Of a stretch of 64,000 nucleotides of DNA, positions 26,801-34,227 are shown one piece after another (position 1 is the stretch's first letter; every line of letters begins with the position of its first letter). Source of the DNA: Terriglobia bacterium. Its GTDB lineage: Bacteria > Acidobacteriota > Terriglobia > Bryobacterales > Bryobacteraceae. The notes beneath the pieces were generated by a model. It had not been told where the DNA came from, did no database searches, and saw only the letters and a list, made by a program, of their open reading frames with translations. The stretch covers positions 62,001 to 126,000 of the forward strand of contig JAIQFK010000017.1 in the NCBI GenBank assembly GCA_020073305.1. The letters are read 5' to 3'. The position numbers and the translations under genes were made by a program.

Positions 26801-26872
26801 TCCAGTCTGCGCCGGTGCGGAAGCGAGCCAAACCAGCAGAAGCCCCGCGAGCAGTTTCAGACCGGCTGGCAA
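23852..26872 (-). CDS. PSCyt1/DUF1549/DUF1553 secreted protein
   Basis: 1,006 residues. A signal peptide (1-25) is followed by a planctomycete-type cytochrome c domain with CYACH at 43-47 and the typical LRLDSRAAMLKGGQSGP. DUF1549 follows (about 160-380; TDIDRFVLARIEKEG, LTGLPPTFEE and a CARCHDHKYDPIPTKDYY segment), a charged central region with a CPGC pair, and C-terminal DUF1553 (about 640-930; GERPTNPELLEYLAHFFV). The tail is Lys/Ala/Gln-rich. It is the standard partner of DUF1501 and ends nine bases before that gene's start. The catalytic role of these pairs is not established. Confidence 0.9.
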   Translation of the reverse strand: MPAGLKLLAGLLLVWLASAPAQTGATAPDFFESKVRPILATNCYACHTNSQLAGLRLDSRAAMLKGGQSGPSIMPGDPDKSLLIQAVRQTGELKMPKGGKLKKEEVDVLVEWVRAGAVWPELPPVAAAKSGIYVIRPEQRTFWSFQPIRDPAVPAVKDASWPKTDIDRFVLARIEKEGVSPVKPADRRTLLRRVTLDLTGLPPTFEETEAFQKDTAPDAFAKVIDRLLSSPQYGERWGRMWLDVARYGEDDYRSLDPMRRGYNPYPCAYLYRDWVIRAFNDDLPYDLFVKAQLAADSLDEKVRVKMLPGLGFLGLGPWFYDNGAVEITRADERHDRVDVISRGFLGLTVGCARCHDHKYDPIPTKDYYAMAGVFANTVYYEYPLAPKAVVDEYKAQEKQIENKEKLLEEFLTKESEQLAESLALQSSRYMHAAWKVLGEPKEEAFWVVQDQKLDYELFDRWLKFLVKPPKFYPFLTKWQEMIKRGGTAEEAKTLGDEFQALLLDVMFEQKELKEENDIIAAKALPGTKKKKRAKLPSDFVTNDDFCPGCGLELKALPEQKAKLWTDVFEHDLQEGFDPFQVFDLPHIRPGLLAFEDWGLERQLSAERRGYIAGLRADIEARKKAMPSQYPYVHGARDAEKPVNLKVSLRGNPFNLGDEVPRGFLSVLGENGPQPFSKGSGRMELAEAILKQPISTRVIVNRIWKSHFGTGLVDSPSNFGMTGERPTNPELLEYLAHFFVANGLSVKKLHREILLSAVYQLSNDYSQTNFEKDSGNRLYWRANRRRMDAEQIRDSLLFVSGALDAKMYGPSSALTPAYNRRTVYGKVSRYRLDEYLQLFDFPPPNMSAEKRFTTNVPLQRLFFMNSDFAGQQAELLAKRVASEPDSAARIRKAYGIVLGRAPSDDELKAGLEYLKREPMQEFEERKQAQAKKDSEQKTAKDAKPKADAMRAGGGQKPKSDVYTPDGMMGGVTPGASKPEDEAKLLPPTAWGRYAKILLSSGEFLYVN

Positions 26873-26930
26873 CGTGTGTACCTCTGGACTAGTTTAATCG
26901 TTTTCGATCTCCCCCCGCCAATTCCCCGAT

Positions 26931-29900
26931 TCAGAACTCATACCGCAGAGCAAATTGCATCACACGCGGAGGCATGGTGTCGGTAAACTCCCCAAATGTC
27001 GAGGGCGAGTGCAGCGCCAGGCTGGGTTTGATGAAGTTGACATTATTAAAGGCATTGAACGCCTCCGCCCGGAACTGCAGCCGGTGGCCCTCCCAAGGCA
27101 GCTTGAACGACTTCGCCACGGCGATATCAAAGTTCGTCATTGGCGCCAGGCGGAGCGCCGCACGGGCGCCGGTCTGGCCGGGATATTGATCGGCAAATGA
27201 ATTCACAGCGTCCGTGCTTGCGAACAAGCCGGGATTGCCGTTGCTATCGATGCCCTGCTTCTCTTTGAAAGTGCCAACCGGAATGCCGAGCGAGTTCTGC
27301 CAGTAGTTCGTGTTCCAGGTATAGTTCCCCTGCACGACGGTGGGCAGGCCGCTGTGATAGCGCATGATGCTCGATACCTGCCAGCCGCCCACGACCTGGT
27401 CCAGCCACGCCGGCGCGCCCTTCAGCAGCATCTTGTTGCGCCCGAATGGAAGTTCGTAGATCACATTGGCGTTGATGTTGTGCCGGATATCGAAATCGGA
27501 AGAGCCGCGGAATTGGCCTGGATCATAGACGTTCTGAATTACTGCGCCATCCTGTTTCGCGCTCCCCTCCGCCGCCGAGGCATTGTCGATGGAGTGCGAA
27601 AGAGTGTAGTTGAAATCGAAAGCCAGCCCGCTCCGGTAAGCCCGGCGAATGGAGAGCGTGGCGCCGTGAAACTCGGCGGTTCCCGCATTCATCCAAGTGG
27701 GCAGTGAACTACCTTGCCGCGCGAAGAACGTGTAGCAGCCGGTGCGGCTGGCGCACGTCCCCGCCGGCGTGTTGAACGCCGAGGGGATGCGGTCTAGCGC
27801 GTGCAGAATGTCCAGATAGCTCCCGCCGTATACGCCATAAATTCCGTAATAGTAGTTGGCCGACGCGCTACCCGGAAAGTAGAAGTTGGCCAGCGCGGGA
27901 AACATGCTTTCCACGAACGGATTCGCCGGCACCAGCGAGGGATTGCCTTGCACGGCGTCGGGAGTTACTCCGGTGTTATAGAGTTGCCGCACTGCAGTTG
28001 CACTCTGCAACCAGGTTTCACCCGACACCGGGTCCTTGAATCGCTCGAGCGGTGTATAGACGTCGCCCTGCAACAGCAGCTTGTGCGAAAGGCGGCCGAC
28101 GTACCCGATCTCCATCGTCAGCTTGCCCGGCAATTCGCGCGCGAAGCTGGCATTCAGCAGATAGGAGTAGGGAGCCTTCAGGTCCGGCGAGATCCCCAGG
28201 GTCTCGCCCACAATGGCCGCGATGTCCGGCGGCACGTAGGGGAATCCGCCTTGCGGGGGAGCCGGCTGAGCCGGCTCACTGCCGTTGTAGCGAGGCGCCG
28301 TAGTGAAGTTGTAGGAGATCGGATTGCCCAGCGTCGTCGCCAGGCCCTGCGAGCCGAATTGATCGAACTGGGTGATCAGGTCGCTCCCAAACCGGTCATA
28401 AACCATGGCGGCCCCTGCACGAAAGACGCCGCCTTTTCCGAAGATCTTTCCCATCAGACCGCCTGGATTGACCGGGCTGTACGCCAGGGAGAAGCGCGGC
28501 GCGAAATTGTTGTTATCCGGACCGTACCAACTAGCCTGGTGATTCACCGGCCCATTCAAGTTGTACGAAATCTGTGCGTTGGGCATAGCGTTGGCCGGAA
28601 CGCCCTGCGACTGCAGATAGTTCCGTTCCGCAAAGAACTGATTCAGCCCGATGTTGGGCGCCACCTGCAGCCCGCTGGCCTCGTAGGGCGGGCGCGAGTT
28701 GCTGTAGCGCACACCGAAGGTGAGCGTCAGGTCCTGCCGGACGCGAAAGTTGTCTCCCACGTATCCCTCATACTCATGGAGCACAAAGTTGCGTTTTTGC
28801 GCTGAGCCTTGCTGCAAGACCGATCCGTCCCGCAAAAACTGGTAGGTGATGGCGGTGGAATCCACCACGCCCAGCAGCAAGCCGATGGCAGAAGCGGCGG
28901 AAGCGGGATCGGCCAGAGCGAGGCTGGAATTCCCGCTGCGCTGCTGGATGAACTTCGTGATGTCGGTCTGAATGTCTTCACCAAGTCCAACGGCGACGTT
29001 AGTAGTGAAACCATAGTCGGCGAACGATTGAGCGTACGAAAACCTATCGTTGTTCATGAGCCGGACATTCACGCCGGTCGTGACCGTGTGCTTTCCTTTG
29101 GTCCAGGTGAGGTCGTCGATGAAGTGGGACACCGGCAGGATGCGGCCATTCCCTCGGGCGCTGTAGTTATAAAGCTGGCTCAGGTCATTGAGCGTCAGAC
29201 TGACCCCCAGCGGCCCGGATTGCTCGAAGCCCTGGCGCGTGAATCCGAAATTGAACACGTTGATCAGGTTCGGCTTGAGAACGGCTGTGTACAGTGCCGA
29301 GATGCCCTTACTGTTATCCAGGTAAAGCGGCGCCGCCTGCCCTGGGAACTGAGCCAGATACTGATCCAGATTTCGCGTGGCGTTCGACAGCGTGCCGCGA
29401 ATTGAGAGCGTGTGCTTCGCGGCGCCGTCGAGCACGAAATCCATCTTGCCGACGTAAGCGCGGTCGTCGCGCTGATTGGGAGCGTTAAAGCGAAAGCCCG
29501 TAAAGTTCAGGCCGCTATCGGCGCCGTAGGGAGCGTCGTTGCCGGCCGGATAATGCTTCAAAAGGTCGAGAAAACCCTGATTCAGGCCGATGTGCAGCGG
29601 GTCCACCTGCTTGATCTCCGCCGTATTGAGTGTCTGGATCGAGCCATCGGAAGCCGCGAACGTCAGGACGCCATTTTTCAGGCTTTCACTGGGCACTGCG
29701 CGCTCTTGAGCGGTGCCGCTGGCGTCCAGGCGGCGTTCGTAGTTGAAGAAGAAGAACACACGGTCTTTGATGACTCGTCCCCCGAGCGACGCGCCGAACT
29801 GATTCCGCACCAGCGGCTGGCGGGGTACATCGCTGCGATTGTTGAACCAGGTATTGGCGGCGGTGAGTGTATTGCGGTTGAACTCGTAGGCTGAGCCGTG

Positions 29901-30671
29901 GAAGTCATTCGTGCCGCTCTTGGTAACCAGCGACACCTGCCCGCCAGAGGATCGTCCTTCATTTGCGCCTTCGCCGCCAACCGTCACTCGGAACTCTTGC
30001 ACGGAATCGAGCGGAATGGGCAGCACGGAATTGAAACCCGGATTCGACGTAGCCCCATTGGCGTTCGAACCCTGGCCATCATTGACGCCGCCGGCAATCC
30101 CGGAGTTCTGATTGTCATTGACGTCCACGCCGTCGAGCGTGACGTTGTTCTGATCGCGGCGCGCCCCAAGCACTTCACCGTTGGGCGTTACACCGGGTTG
30201 CAGGCTCAGTAGCTCGACGACATTCCGCGTCAGCAAAGGAAGCTGGCGGATCTGAGTCTCGGTGAAGGCATTCCCCACTGATGCGTCGACGGTGTTAATG
30301 GTGGACGCTTCAGCGGTGACGTTCACTAACTCGGTCGTCGTGCCGATCTCCATGCGGAGATCCAGCGTCGCCGGTGTACTCACCAGCAACTTGACGCCGT
30401 TCTGCCGCGCGGTCGCGAACCCCGGCTTCTCCGCGGTCACGTTGTAGGTACCCGGTGCGATTTGGACAAACTGATATTCACCGACGGGGCTGCTGACTGC
30501 CTGGCGCGTGGAACCGTTCTCCGCATTCGTCAGGGTGACGATCGCTTGCGGGATGGCCGCGGATTGCGAGTCCGTTACGGTGCCTCGCAACGAAGTAGTC
30601 GCTTGTGAATACGCGTTGCTTGCCGAGAGCAATGCAACCGCGGCGATCGCCGCGAAAGGGGTCCTCATCAC
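26931..30671 (-). CDS. Oar-like TonB-dependent outer-membrane receptor
   Basis: 1,246 residues. A signal peptide (1-22) is followed by a carboxypeptidase-regulatory-like Ig domain (about 25-105; LRGTVTDSQSAAIPQAIVTL), a plug domain (about 110-230) and a large beta barrel ending in the aromatic terminal strand FALRYEF. This is the acidobacterial Oar-like type, which takes up polymers or peptides, or builds the outer surface, and usually lacks a SusD partner; none is present here. ATG at 30671 has AGGAG eight bases upstream. It is transcribed alone after a 265-base divergent gap shared with the beta-propeller gene. Confidence 0.9.
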   Translation of the reverse strand: MMRTPFAAIAAVALLSASNAYSQATTSLRGTVTDSQSAAIPQAIVTLTNAENGSTRQAVSSPVGEYQFVQIAPGTYNVTAEKPGFATARQNGVKLLVSTPATLDLRMEIGTTTELVNVTAEASTINTVDASVGNAFTETQIRQLPLLTRNVVELLSLQPGVTPNGEVLGARRDQNNVTLDGVDVNDNQNSGIAGGVNDGQGSNANGATSNPGFNSVLPIPLDSVQEFRVTVGGEGANEGRSSGGQVSLVTKSGTNDFHGSAYEFNRNTLTAANTWFNNRSDVPRQPLVRNQFGASLGGRVIKDRVFFFFNYERRLDASGTAQERAVPSESLKNGVLTFAASDGSIQTLNTAEIKQVDPLHIGLNQGFLDLLKHYPAGNDAPYGADSGLNFTGFRFNAPNQRDDRAYVGKMDFVLDGAAKHTLSIRGTLSNATRNLDQYLAQFPGQAAPLYLDNSKGISALYTAVLKPNLINVFNFGFTRQGFEQSGPLGVSLTLNDLSQLYNYSARGNGRILPVSHFIDDLTWTKGKHTVTTGVNVRLMNNDRFSYAQSFADYGFTTNVAVGLGEDIQTDITKFIQQRSGNSSLALADPASAASAIGLLLGVVDSTAITYQFLRDGSVLQQGSAQKRNFVLHEYEGYVGDNFRVRQDLTLTFGVRYSNSRPPYEASGLQVAPNIGLNQFFAERNYLQSQGVPANAMPNAQISYNLNGPVNHQASWYGPDNNNFAPRFSLAYSPVNPGGLMGKIFGKGGVFRAGAAMVYDRFGSDLITQFDQFGSQGLATTLGNPISYNFTTAPRYNGSEPAQPAPPQGGFPYVPPDIAAIVGETLGISPDLKAPYSYLLNASFARELPGKLTMEIGYVGRLSHKLLLQGDVYTPLERFKDPVSGETWLQSATAVRQLYNTGVTPDAVQGNPSLVPANPFVESMFPALANFYFPGSASANYYYGIYGVYGGSYLDILHALDRIPSAFNTPAGTCASRTGCYTFFARQGSSLPTWMNAGTAEFHGATLSIRRAYRSGLAFDFNYTLSHSIDNASAAEGSAKQDGAVIQNVYDPGQFRGSSDFDIRHNINANVIYELPFGRNKMLLKGAPAWLDQVVGGWQVSSIMRYHSGLPTVVQGNYTWNTNYWQNSLGIPVGTFKEKQGIDSNGNPGLFASTDAVNSFADQYPGQTGARAALRLAPMTNFDIAVAKSFKLPWEGHRLQFRAEAFNAFNNVNFIKPSLALHSPSTFGEFTDTMPPRVMQFALRYEF

Positions 30672-30883
30672 AATATCTCCTCGTACAAAAGGTTGGTGGG
30701 AGCGTGCCCGTCAAGAGCAACATTGCAAGCACTCGGCGAGGAGTGACTACCGCTTAGAAGTAGGAATAGGGGTATGCGCCTCTCACCCCGGACCGCGCAT
30801 TACTGAAGCCCTGTCCCTTGAGGATCTAAGTATCCCCCAATGTTCGTAAAGCCAGCGGAAAGCTGTCAAGATCTAATTGCGCT

Positions 30884-30900
30884 CATAGAAATTTTCTATG
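30884..30900. promoter_or_regulatory. Perfect 17-base palindrome, possible operator
   Basis: CATAGAAA-T-TTTCTATG is a perfect inverted repeat with a single central base, 37 bases upstream of the GTG of the plus-strand beta-propeller gene and in the divergent gap before the TonB receptor gene. It is AT-rich in GC-rich surroundings and has the size of a dimeric repressor site. No regulator gene is adjacent. The rest of the 265-base gap shows no feature I can name. Confidence 0.35.
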
Positions 30901-30936
30901 GCAGGATCCTGCACTCGGCCGCGGTATCATTTTGTC

Positions 30937-31947
30937 GTGAAGCGTTCCCTCGCAGGCGCAGTGTTCGCGATTGTCTTCGGCTTGGTGCCCGGTTTGCGGA
31001 CCGCCTCGTGCGCCGCTGCGACGCCACCTCAGAAAACCGGCGTCAAGACGCCCGGCGTGCAGATTCCCATGAGCCGGCTGAAGCCGGATGCCGTGTTCGA
31101 GGTGCCCGGCGCTCCCGATTGGATCGCAATCGACGAATCGGTCTGGATTTCCAACAAGCCGAAAGACAGCATCACCCGCATCGACTCGAAAACCAACAAA
31201 GTCGCCGAAATCGTTCCCATCGGGAAGGGGCCGTGCGCTGGCCTGGCACTCGGCTTCGGCAGCCTCTGGATCCCGAATTGCGGTGATCAAACGATAGCTC
31301 GGCTCGATCTGAAAACCGGCAAAATCGTGGCCACGATTGCCACGCCCATTGCCGATTCGGAAGCCACGATCGCGGCCGGTCCGGACAGCATTTGGCTCAT
31401 GACGGATGCTAAGGGCACTCTGGCCCGGTTCGATCCAGCGACCAATAAGTTGGTCGCCGAAGTCTACATCGCGCCGGGATCCTACGCGGCGGCGTTCGGA
31501 GAAGGTGCGTTGTGGATCACGAGCACGGAGAAGAATCTGCTGACTCGGGTGGATCCGCACACCAACCTGGCGGTCGAGACGATTCCCGTGGGCCCGGCGC
31601 CGCGCTTTCTGGCGATTGGGGAGGGCTCCATCTGGACCTTGAATCAGGGGGACGGCAGCGTCTCGCGCATCGATCCGAAGACGAACAAGGTGATCGCGAC
31701 CATCGAGGCCGGCGTGCCCGGCGAAGGCGGCGACATTGCGGTAGGTGAAGGATCGGTGTGGGTCACCTCATTCGACTTCCCGCTCTCGCGCATCGATCCG
31801 GCGTCCAACAAGGTCGTCCAACAGTTTGTGGGCGAGGGCGGCGATGCCGTACGTGTGGGCCTGGGCTCGGTGTGGCTGACGAACCTCAAAGGGCAAAAAC
31901 TCTGGCGCCTCGATCCGCGCAGGATCGAAGCCACACTCGCGGAGTAG
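30937..31947 (+). CDS. Secreted YncE/Vgb-like beta-propeller protein
   Basis: About 336 residues. A signal peptide (residues 1-27) is followed by repeated blades of about 42 residues with the pattern DSxxRIDxKTNKVxxxIPVGxGP, for example ITRIDSKTNKVAEIVPIGKGP, LTRVDPHTNLAVETIPVGPAP and VSRIDPKTNKVIATIEAGVPG. The fold matches YncE-like and virginiamycin-B-lyase-like propellers. No catalytic residues can be identified, so a binding role is as likely as an enzymatic one. GTG at 30937 was chosen because it gives a clean signal peptide; the upstream ATG at 30898 lies within a palindrome. Confidence 0.75.
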   Translation: MKRSLAGAVFAIVFGLVPGLRTASCAAATPPQKTGVKTPGVQIPMSRLKPDAVFEVPGAPDWIAIDESVWISNKPKDSITRIDSKTNKVAEIVPIGKGPCAGLALGFGSLWIPNCGDQTIARLDLKTGKIVATIATPIADSEATIAAGPDSIWLMTDAKGTLARFDPATNKLVAEVYIAPGSYAAAFGEGALWITSTEKNLLTRVDPHTNLAVETIPVGPAPRFLAIGEGSIWTLNQGDGSVSRIDPKTNKVIATIEAGVPGEGGDIAVGEGSVWVTSFDFPLSRIDPASNKVVQQFVGEGGDAVRVGLGSVWLTNLKGQKLWRLDPRRIEATLAE

Positions 31948-31953
31948 CCGGTC

Positions 31954-32649
31954 TCATTCGAGAGATTTGGTCCGGGTGGTGCGCTGACTGGGGTCGGACA
32001 TCAGCGCAACGGCGTAACGGAATCTCGAGAGGCAGCCGCGCATCACCGCCAGGCTCTGGTAGTAGTCGTTATAGCGAATGAGGCCCGTTTCACCTCGCCA
32101 CATGGGAAACATGGCGCACGCCTCCACCCATTTATCGTAGACAGGAGTGATGTCGAGGACCGTGTCGGGTTGGTAGTTAGTCGCGTCTTCCCAGTTGTCC
32201 GCAAAAAAGAGCTTGCCCACGTTGTGCGCCGGGAGCTTTCGAGGCATGGCGTCGAGACCGGCATAGAAGATCGCGTCGCGCACGATCAGAAACGTGTTCT
32301 GGTGGTCTTTGTGCCAGCTCCCCGACCAGTGCGTCACGATGACGTCGGGCTTCTGCCGGCGGATGACGTCGCAAACCGCGAAGTTGGCCTCGTCGTTGGC
32401 GGGAATCTCCGCATCCGGATACGTCAGAAACAGGGCCTCGGCGCCGAGGTGCTTGGCGGCCTTTTCCGCGGCGGCGCGCTGCATTTCGCCGTACTCTTTC
32501 GGTGCGATGGTTCGATGGCCTCTTTCGCCGAGAGACAGGCTCAGGAAAGCACCAGCGCCTCCGTTGTGGATGTGTTGAGCAACGGTCGCGCCCATCGTAA
32601 AGAAAGCGTCTCCAGGGTGCGCGGCAACGGCCAGGATCTTAGTCGGCAT
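31954..32649 (-). CDS. PIG-L/LmbE-family deacetylase
   Basis: 231 residues of the zinc-dependent PIG-L fold that removes acetyl groups from N-acetylglucosamine-type sugars and related molecules. The first motif reads AHPGDAFFTMGA rather than the standard AHPDDE, keeping His and the second Asp; the second zinc motif is HWSGSWHKDHQN with the HxxH pair. The start overlaps the end of the lysoplasmalogenase-like gene by 11 bases, so it is cotranscribed with it. No signal peptide is present. The substrate is unknown. Confidence 0.82.
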   Translation of the reverse strand: MPTKILAVAAHPGDAFFTMGATVAQHIHNGGAGAFLSLSLGERGHRTIAPKEYGEMQRAAAEKAAKHLGAEALFLTYPDAEIPANDEANFAVCDVIRRQKPDVIVTHWSGSWHKDHQNTFLIVRDAIFYAGLDAMPRKLPAHNVGKLFFADNWEDATNYQPDTVLDITPVYDKWVEACAMFPMWRGETGLIRYNDYYQSLAVMRGCLSRFRYAVALMSDPSQRTTRTKSLE

Positions 32650-33304
32650 GCAGCTCGTAATTTACCACTGCCTGCTCGAGAGCGCCGGTCGCTATCAGGT
32701 ATTGAGCGGCGTAATAGGTCCCCCAGACCAGGTAATCTCGCGCTGGGATCTGGCTCTTGAATTTCGCGATGGCGAGCAAAGAATCCGAAGTGAGGAACAA
32801 GAGCGCACCGGCCGAGACGCGCCAGCCGAATTGCGAACGGAGCGCTGTGGTAGTCATCGCCGTAATAGCGCAGATGTATATCGTCACTGGAATTTTCAGC
32901 GAGCCGGTGCTTGGCACGATCCAGATGGAGACCGCAACCGCGTAGACAACGACAGCGGCCAGCAACGAGCTTCGCCTCGTTCCCGGGTTCCGCGAGCCGT
33001 TGCCGGCAAACAGAACCGTATAGATAATGTGCGCCGCCAGGAACGCGCAAAGACCGGCTACGAACAGTCGCTCGGGATCGACGTCGAGAAGGATGTCGCC
33101 GATTGAGGATGCGGCCAGCGCGGCCGTTAACAAGCCTCGGCCAGGAGCGGGCTTCGAGACCCAAGGCAGCGCAGCGAGTAGCGCGATCGAAAGCCCTTTG
33201 ATCACCGGGCTTGCGGCGTACGGAGAAGCGGGCAACGCAAGCAGATAGCTGACGCCGAGTGCGATGGAGAAGGCGCGCAGCAACCAGCCGTAATCGCGGG
33301 TCAT
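32639..33304 (-). CDS. YhhN/TMEM86-family lysoplasmalogenase-like membrane protein
   Basis: About 221 residues with roughly eight hydrophobic helices and the family-specific segments KGLSIALLAALPW, SSIGDILLD and FLTSDSLLAI, whose Asp residues are conserved in YhhN/TMEM86 proteins. Characterised members hydrolyse the vinyl-ether bond of lysoplasmalogens; bacterial members are mostly untested. The ATG at 33304 overlaps the deacetylase stop as ATGA, which fixes the start; the longer frame from 33331 is less likely. Confidence 0.8.
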   Translation of the reverse strand: MTRDYGWLLRAFSIALGVSYLLALPASPYAASPVIKGLSIALLAALPWVSKPAPGRGLLTAALAASSIGDILLDVDPERLFVAGLCAFLAAHIIYTVLFAGNGSRNPGTRRSSLLAAVVVYAVAVSIWIVPSTGSLKIPVTIYICAITAMTTTALRSQFGWRVSAGALLFLTSDSLLAIAKFKSQIPARDYLVWGTYYAAQYLIATGALEQAVVNYELHAD

Positions 33305-34227
33305 TGCCGCCGGGGCCGTTCGCGGATCCACTTGGGTATGCGGGACTCCATGTCTTCCTCCACCGGCTTGCCCATCGCTTCTCCCAGGTGCTCCAGCCAG
33401 GAACCGCCGGGTCCGGTAAAGTTGTCCGGGCGCTGGTAGGCCGGGTCCTTCATGGCTTCTTCCAGGGTCACGAAGCTGTACCGGCGTTTCCGCATGCGTG
33501 CAATTGAGTCCCGCAACGTGACGGAATTTAGTTCGTTGCAGTGGATCAGTAGGATCTGCGGCAATTCGTAACCGAGTAGTTCCCGCGATATTCTCTCCGC
33601 GGACTCAAACCCTGCGTCCACATATTCCAGATATGCTTGCTTGATCTTCTCCGCGGTCTCCGCATCCCCCGCGCGAAGCTTGCGGCCATACGCGCCCGCG
33701 AAAATGTAGTCCTTATAATCGACCGTTATCGGCGCGACGCGATAGTGGTGCTCCGCGAGAAAATCGAGGATCTTCTGGTGAACCTCCGCGGTGGTCCCGG
33801 AATCGAGGAACGGAAAACGAAACCAAATCAGCTTGCGGCCATGGCCCTCGATCAGCGGGCGCATGACGACTTCGCCCTTGATGATGTTGTCTTCGAACTC
33901 CGATAACGGAACCTTGTTCAGACTGGGGTGCGAGTAGGTGTGATTGCCGAGATCGTAACCGGCATCCAGCCATTGAGCGAGCACCGCGGCGCGGCCGTCG
34001 CGCTGGCCATCGACGTTGAGTTGCCGTTCGTTGATGAATATGGTGGCCGGGACCTTTTCCGATACCAGCGAGTTTATCAGCGCGTTGGAGATCCTCTGGA
34101 CATTCGCGAGGTCCTTCAGTTCGTTGACTGCAGGGCCATCGTCGATGGTGATGGCGACGCGGCGTTCCTGAGCGGCGGCGAGCATCGCGAGGACGAGCAC
34201 GGCAAGCCAGGTTCGTGGCATATGCAT
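33301..34227 (-). CDS. Secreted NodB-type polysaccharide deacetylase
   Basis: About 308 residues with a short signal peptide (residues 1-20) and the five-motif NodB fold: ITIDDGP (metal/catalytic Asp), NHTYSHPSL (two zinc His) and RFPFLDSG. It should deacetylate chitin-like, peptidoglycan or other N-acetylated glycans in the periplasm. The ATG at 34227 overlaps the upstream glycosidase stop by one base, and its own stop overlaps the lysoplasmalogenase start, so four genes from 36362 to 31954 form one tightly packed unit. Confidence 0.85.
   Translation of the reverse strand: MHMPRTWLAVLVLAMLAAAQERRVAITIDDGPAVNELKDLANVQRISNALINSLVSEKVPATIFINERQLNVDGQRDGRAAVLAQWLDAGYDLGNHTYSHPSLNKVPLSEFEDNIIKGEVVMRPLIEGHGRKLIWFRFPFLDSGTTAEVHQKILDFLAEHHYRVAPITVDYKDYIFAGAYGRKLRAGDAETAEKIKQAYLEYVDAGFESAERISRELLGYELPQILLIHCNELNSVTLRDSIARMRKRRYSFVTLEEAMKDPAYQRPDNFTGPGGSWLEHLGEAMGKPVEEDMESRIPKWIRERPRRQ

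Noticed and set aside
23852-26872. CARCH segment of the DUF1549 domain as a second haem site
   Set aside because: This Cys/His segment is a constant part of DUF1549 and haem binding there is not established; only the PSCyt1 CYACH was counted.
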